A DNA stretch of 64,000 nt from an uncultured Mediterranea sp. (lineage in GTDB: Bacteria; Bacteroidota; Bacteroidia; Bacteroidales; Bacteroidaceae): contig CAMACX010000002.1 in NCBI GenBank assembly GCA_945831575.1, positions 62,001 through 126,000 of the forward strand, read 5' to 3'. Each line of letters opens with the position of its first letter. Within the stretch, counting starts at the first letter, position 1. The notes beneath the pieces are model-generated. The model was not told where the DNA came from, made no database searches, and worked only from the letters and a program-made list of their open reading frames with translations. Both the position numbers and the translations under genes were made by a program. This document shows, one piece after another, positions 61,077-64,000 of this stretch.

Positions 61077-63017
61077 TTAGCGTTGGGCAATGTCATCGTA
61101 GAGCTTCTGCAGGTAGGCCTGGCCGAGGGGGAGGTTGCGGCCCGGTGAGGTGCCTTCATCGAGCACAGTACGTGAGGATTGGCAGTCGTAGATGAGCCGG
61201 TTGTCGGGGGTGACTATGCCGAGGCCATCGGGCATGGTGAAGAAGGCGAAGTGGGGGGCCTGAGGGTTGAGCAGGTCTTTGCTGAAGCGGAAGGCGCTGT
61301 GGTCGAGGCCGAGCTGGGCGAGCAGGGTGGCGGCGAGGTCATGCTGCGAACCATAGACGTCGATGCGGCGGGGGCGCTGGAGGGCACCGCCTACGAGGAG
61401 CAACGGAATCTGGTAGCGCTCGACGGTGAAGTTGTCGATGGGGTCGGGGTAGCAACCCAGGTGGTCAGGCACGAGGATGACTACGCTCTTCTCCCAGAGA
61501 GGCATCTTGCGCAGCTCCTCCACGAAGCCGCCGATGCAGCTGTCGGCATAGGCGAAGGCATTGAGACGCGGGTTGTCGAGCCGTTGGAAGGGAACCTCAA
61601 AGGGCTCGTGGCTGCTGCTGGTCTGGATGACGGTGAATTGGGGCTGCTGACCGCTTGCGGGATGTAGCCGGGAGGCTGTCTGTTGCTCGCTGCGTGCTGC
61701 GATGCGGAGCTTCAAGTCATCGGCCACACGGCGGAAGAGGAGGTGGTCGTGTACGCCCCACTTGCTCAGACGGTCGGCAATCGGGAAGTCCTGATCGGAG
61801 ACGATGGTCTCGTAGCCACCGGAGACGAGGTAAGAGCGCATATTGGTGAAGTCGGCATCACCTCCGTAATAGTAGTGGGTGGCGTAGCCAGCCTGCTGCA
61901 GACTCCGAGCGATGGAGGGGAGCGACTGCGTCTTGCGCGGGTACTTCATCAGACTGGTGGTGGGCTGTGCAGGGTAGCCGCTGAGGATGGAGACGAGGCC
62001 GCGGTCCGTGCGGAAGCTGTTGGCGTAGAAGTGGGTGAAGAGTACACCCTCTTCAGCTAGCCTGTCCAGCTGGACGGCCACTGGAGCTTCGCCGCCCAGG
62101 CTCTGCATCAAGTGGGAGGAGAAACTCTCCATGATGACGAGGTAGATGTCGGGGCGGTCAGTACGGAAGAGGGTATCGCATGGAATGCAGTCTGCTGTCG
62201 GGGTGGTGCCCGATACAGTGGGTTCTGTTGAGGTGCAATTCATTACGGCAGGGTCAGCTAGTTGCTGGAAGAGGCGGTCGGCTTCGGAGGCCTCTAGGAA
62301 GCGGTATTGCTGGGCAAAGTTGTTTTGCTTGGCGAGTGACTCCATAAGGCTGAAGGCTGGGTTGACGGCGGCATGGTTGAGCCGGTTGTTGGCGCTGAAG
62401 TAGGCTTTGCCCGTATTCATGGTGGAGACGGTGAAGCCTCCCCGGATGGGGATGAAGAGGAGGGCGGTGAGGAGCAGCAGGGCGAAGCTAACCCTGAGCC
62501 GGTTAAAGGGGAGGTGGAGCCGGGAGAGCTGCTTCTCTGAGCAGAGAAGGCGACGCTGCAGCAGGTAGCAGCCGGCAGCCACGGCAATGCAGGCCACGAG
62601 GCCGCCCACCACCATCCAGACACTGACGCTGGCTATGGCATCCTTGGGTGAGGAGAAGAAGTAGAAGAGGGGGGTGGCATCGAGCCGGAACCCCCAGTAG
62701 CTGTAGAGCCCCAAATCGACTATGAAGATGAGGGCGATGAGGAGGGAGAGCAGCAGGTGGTAGCCGCGCCACAGGCGGTGGAGCCACTGCCCAGAGCTCC
62801 ACACGGAGATGACGAGCAGCAGGCCCGGGATGACGCTGAAGTAGGCGGCCAATGCACGGTCAATGACCAGACCGTGCCATATCACGCGCAGCCACTCCGT
62901 CCAATTCACATCGGCATACAGCCCGTGGTGGTAAGCCATAAAGAGCGGCTTCTGTGCCACCATCAGCAACAGCAGTAAGCAGTAAGTCTTAATAAATAGG
63001 TATAGTCTTTGTTTCAT
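61077..63017 (-). CDS. LTA-synthase-like sulfatase-fold membrane protein
   Basis: 646 residues. Five N-terminal helices (about 5-175) precede a large periplasmic alkaline-phosphatase/sulfatase domain from about 280. The metal motif is DIYLVIMESFSSHLMQSLGG, then FTHFYANSFRTDRGLVSILSGYPAQP (nucleophile Thr/Ser region), VIQTSSSHEPFE and VVILVPDHLGCYP with metal ligands. Gram-positive relatives make lipoteichoic acid; Bacteroidetes members probably transfer phosphoglycerol or phosphoethanolamine groups to envelope glycans or lipids. It has a consensus promoter at 63099-63130 and probably carries PAP2 with it. Confidence 0.9.
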   Translation of the reverse strand: MKQRLYLFIKTYCLLLLLMVAQKPLFMAYHHGLYADVNWTEWLRVIWHGLVIDRALAAYFSVIPGLLLVISVWSSGQWLHRLWRGYHLLLSLLIALIFIVDLGLYSYWGFRLDATPLFYFFSSPKDAIASVSVWMVVGGLVACIAVAAGCYLLQRRLLCSEKQLSRLHLPFNRLRVSFALLLLTALLFIPIRGGFTVSTMNTGKAYFSANNRLNHAAVNPAFSLMESLAKQNNFAQQYRFLEASEADRLFQQLADPAVMNCTSTEPTVSGTTPTADCIPCDTLFRTDRPDIYLVIMESFSSHLMQSLGGEAPVAVQLDRLAEEGVLFTHFYANSFRTDRGLVSILSGYPAQPTTSLMKYPRKTQSLPSIARSLQQAGYATHYYYGGDADFTNMRSYLVSGGYETIVSDQDFPIADRLSKWGVHDHLLFRRVADDLKLRIAARSEQQTASRLHPASGQQPQFTVIQTSSSHEPFEVPFQRLDNPRLNAFAYADSCIGGFVEELRKMPLWEKSVVILVPDHLGCYPDPIDNFTVERYQIPLLLVGGALQRPRRIDVYGSQHDLAATLLAQLGLDHSAFRFSKDLLNPQAPHFAFFTMPDGLGIVTPDNRLIYDCQSSRTVLDEGTSPGRNLPLGQAYLQKLYDDIAQR

Positions 63018-63098
63018 TTCCTTCGTCTATCGCTTTATCTAATTTTCAATGCTAATCCCTTCAGCTCATCTTTTATTCTTGCTGGAAGTTACTCGCTG

Positions 63099-63130
63099 CA
63101 AATATATTATTCTTTCTCTAAATGAACAAA
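63099..63130 (-). promoter_or_regulatory. promoter of the LTA-synthase-like gene
   Basis: Minus strand TTTG (63127-63130), 20 bp, TATATTTG (63099-63106), a full consensus match 82 bp before the start codon. Confidence 0.8.
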
Positions 63131-63170
63131 CAAAAGGATAAAAAGTTTTGTAAGGGGCTGTAGATGAAAA

Positions 63171-63202
63171 AGTCAGGGCAGACTCATTGGCCCGCCCTGA
63201 CT
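63171..63202 (-). terminator. terminator of the transaldolase gene
   Basis: A 9-bp stem AGTCAGGGC/GCCCTGACT (63171-63179 with 63194-63202) with a 14-nt loop, followed on the minus strand by TTTTTC. It lies 22 bp after the gene. Confidence 0.85.
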
Positions 63203-63223
63203 AGGGTATTGGTTTGGGTGTGA

Positions 63224-63880
63224 TTAGCCGTTAACCTTGTGGTAGTCGGCGAGGAATTTCTGCAGTCCGGCATCGGTAAGGGGGTGGTTGAGCAAGCCCT
63301 TGATGGCCGACAGCGGACAGGTGGCAACATCGGCTCCGGCATCGAGGCACTGGATGATGTGCGCCGTGTGGCGGATGGAAGCGGCAAGTACCTGCGTGGA
63401 GAAATTGTAGGTGCGATAGACCTTGACGATGTGGGCGATGAGGGCGATGCCATCTTCGCTAATGTCGTCTAGACGACCTACGAAGGGGGAGACGTAGGTG
63501 GCTCCGGCCTTGGCCGCGAGCAGGGCCTGTCCTACGGAGAAGACCAGGGTGCAGTTGGTGCGGATGCCCTTGCTGCTGAAGTACTTGATGGCGCGGATGC
63601 CGTCGGCGATGCAGGGTACCTTGACCACTATGTGGGGGTCGAGGGCGGCGAGGGCTTCACCCTCGGCAATCATCTCATCGTAGGTGGTGGCGATGACTTC
63701 GGCGCTTACGTCGCTCTGCACCAGTTGGCAGATGTCAATGTAGTGCCGATGCTGATTCTCAACGCCTTTGATACCCTCTTTGGCCATCAGGGAGGGGTTG
63801 GTGGTGACACCGTCGAGTACACCCATTTCATAGGCTTCGCGGATTTGTGCCAGATTGGCTGTGTCAATAAAGAATTTCAT
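63224..63880 (-). CDS. fsa: transaldolase / fructose-6-phosphate aldolase
   Basis: 218 residues, the small transaldolase type. MKFFIDTANLAQIREAYEMGVLDGVTTNPSLMAKEG and HIVVKVPCIADGIRAIKYFSSKG, with the Schiff-base lysine near 87, are diagnostic. NCTLVFSVGQALLAAKAGATYVSPFVGRLDD and the IRHTAHIIQCLDAGADVATCP strand complete the barrel. It moves dihydroxyacetone units between sugar phosphates. Whether it is Fsa or TalB-like in activity cannot be read from sequence. Cytosolic. Confidence 0.95.
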   Translation of the reverse strand: MKFFIDTANLAQIREAYEMGVLDGVTTNPSLMAKEGIKGVENQHRHYIDICQLVQSDVSAEVIATTYDEMIAEGEALAALDPHIVVKVPCIADGIRAIKYFSSKGIRTNCTLVFSVGQALLAAKAGATYVSPFVGRLDDISEDGIALIAHIVKVYRTYNFSTQVLAASIRHTAHIIQCLDAGADVATCPLSAIKGLLNHPLTDAGLQKFLADYHKVNG

Positions 63881-63941
63881 GATACTTAGTTTTAGAATGT
63901 TGGTTAGATAGTAAGTTGTTCTTATGTTGTTGATTAGGGGT

Positions 63942-64000
63942 TAGTGATTCGTGATAAGATTCAGTCGCTTGGTGATACTGCGGGGAAGCTCGTTGGCGTA
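63942..64000 (-). CDS. possible 3' end of a gene leaving the window
   Basis: On the minus strand the frame that enters from base 64000 reads YANELPRSITKRLNLITNH and stops at TAA (63942-63944). It could be the C-terminus of a gene lying to the right; the sequence between it and transaldolase is otherwise AT-rich and empty. Too short to identify. Confidence 0.3.

Overview
The window is chromosomal DNA of a Bacteroidales bacterium, most likely Bacteroidaceae (Bacteroides, Phocaeicola or a close relative). The signs are promoters of the Bacteroidetes type (TTTG, about 20 bp, TAnnTTTG), '...AC|S' lipoproteins with acidic tails, a SusG-type amylase, a ThrA-ApgM-ThrC threonine operon, and families typical of the order (DUF4494, DUF1599, DUF4369, START-like, tricorn-type S41 peptidase). 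There is no rRNA, CRISPR array or complete insertion sequence. One tRNA is present.

Layout. 1-1999: end of a DUF4494 gene, the PLP-homeostasis protein YggS and a dihydroorotate-dehydrogenase-like enzyme. 2000-9380 is accessory and looks more AT-rich: four secreted or lipid-anchored proteins without clear function, an Rpn-type PD-(D/E)XK nuclease, and a DUF4143 ATPase flanked by copies of its own 3' end, a palindromic operator-like array and an inverted repeat holding a gene scrap. 9386-18916 (minus strand): a tri-haem cytochrome c peroxidase with ResB and CcsA maturation proteins, an M28 peptidase, folE, a SPOR protein, tpiA, a DoxX-like protein, DUF1599 and an M23/LysM peptidase. 19104-25123 (minus): pdxJ-exbB-exbD-tonB-DJ1-ispD-recG, tightly packed. 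25228-28244 (plus): nadK-dnaG. 28249-32193 (minus): DUF4369 lipoprotein, a PD40-like protein with a haem motif, a DUF6057 membrane protein and tRNA-Met.

32376-42903 (plus): START-like protein, LptF/G permease, ribBA, an aminotransferase, a TerB-DnaJ protein, a tricorn-like protease and aroA. 42932-43990 (minus) is type I asparaginase. 44189-49524 (plus) is the threonine operon, thrA, an alkaline-phosphatase-fold 'phosphoglycerate mutase' that probably acts as homoserine kinase, and thrC, preceded by a candidate leader peptide and attenuator. 49825-51930 is a lone SusG-like amylase. 52037-58795 holds a GNAT protein, a DUF2520 protein, kdsC-like phosphatase, maf, ruvA, meso-DAP dehydrogenase, nnr and L-rhamnose mutarotase. 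58974-59402 holds gene remnants. 59403-63880 (minus): CpsB-type phosphatase, PAP2 phosphatase, LTA-synthase-like sulfatase-fold protein and transaldolase/Fsa.

No single cluster is clearly a new defence or metabolic system. The least explained material is the AT-rich secreted-protein cluster, the ATPase locus with its repeats and palindromes, the threonine leader, and a recurring pattern of short tandem duplications placed on gene junctions (12480-12526, 34771-34802, 36111-36220, 55198-55269) and once inside resB. All functions are inferred by reading the sequence; no database search was run.
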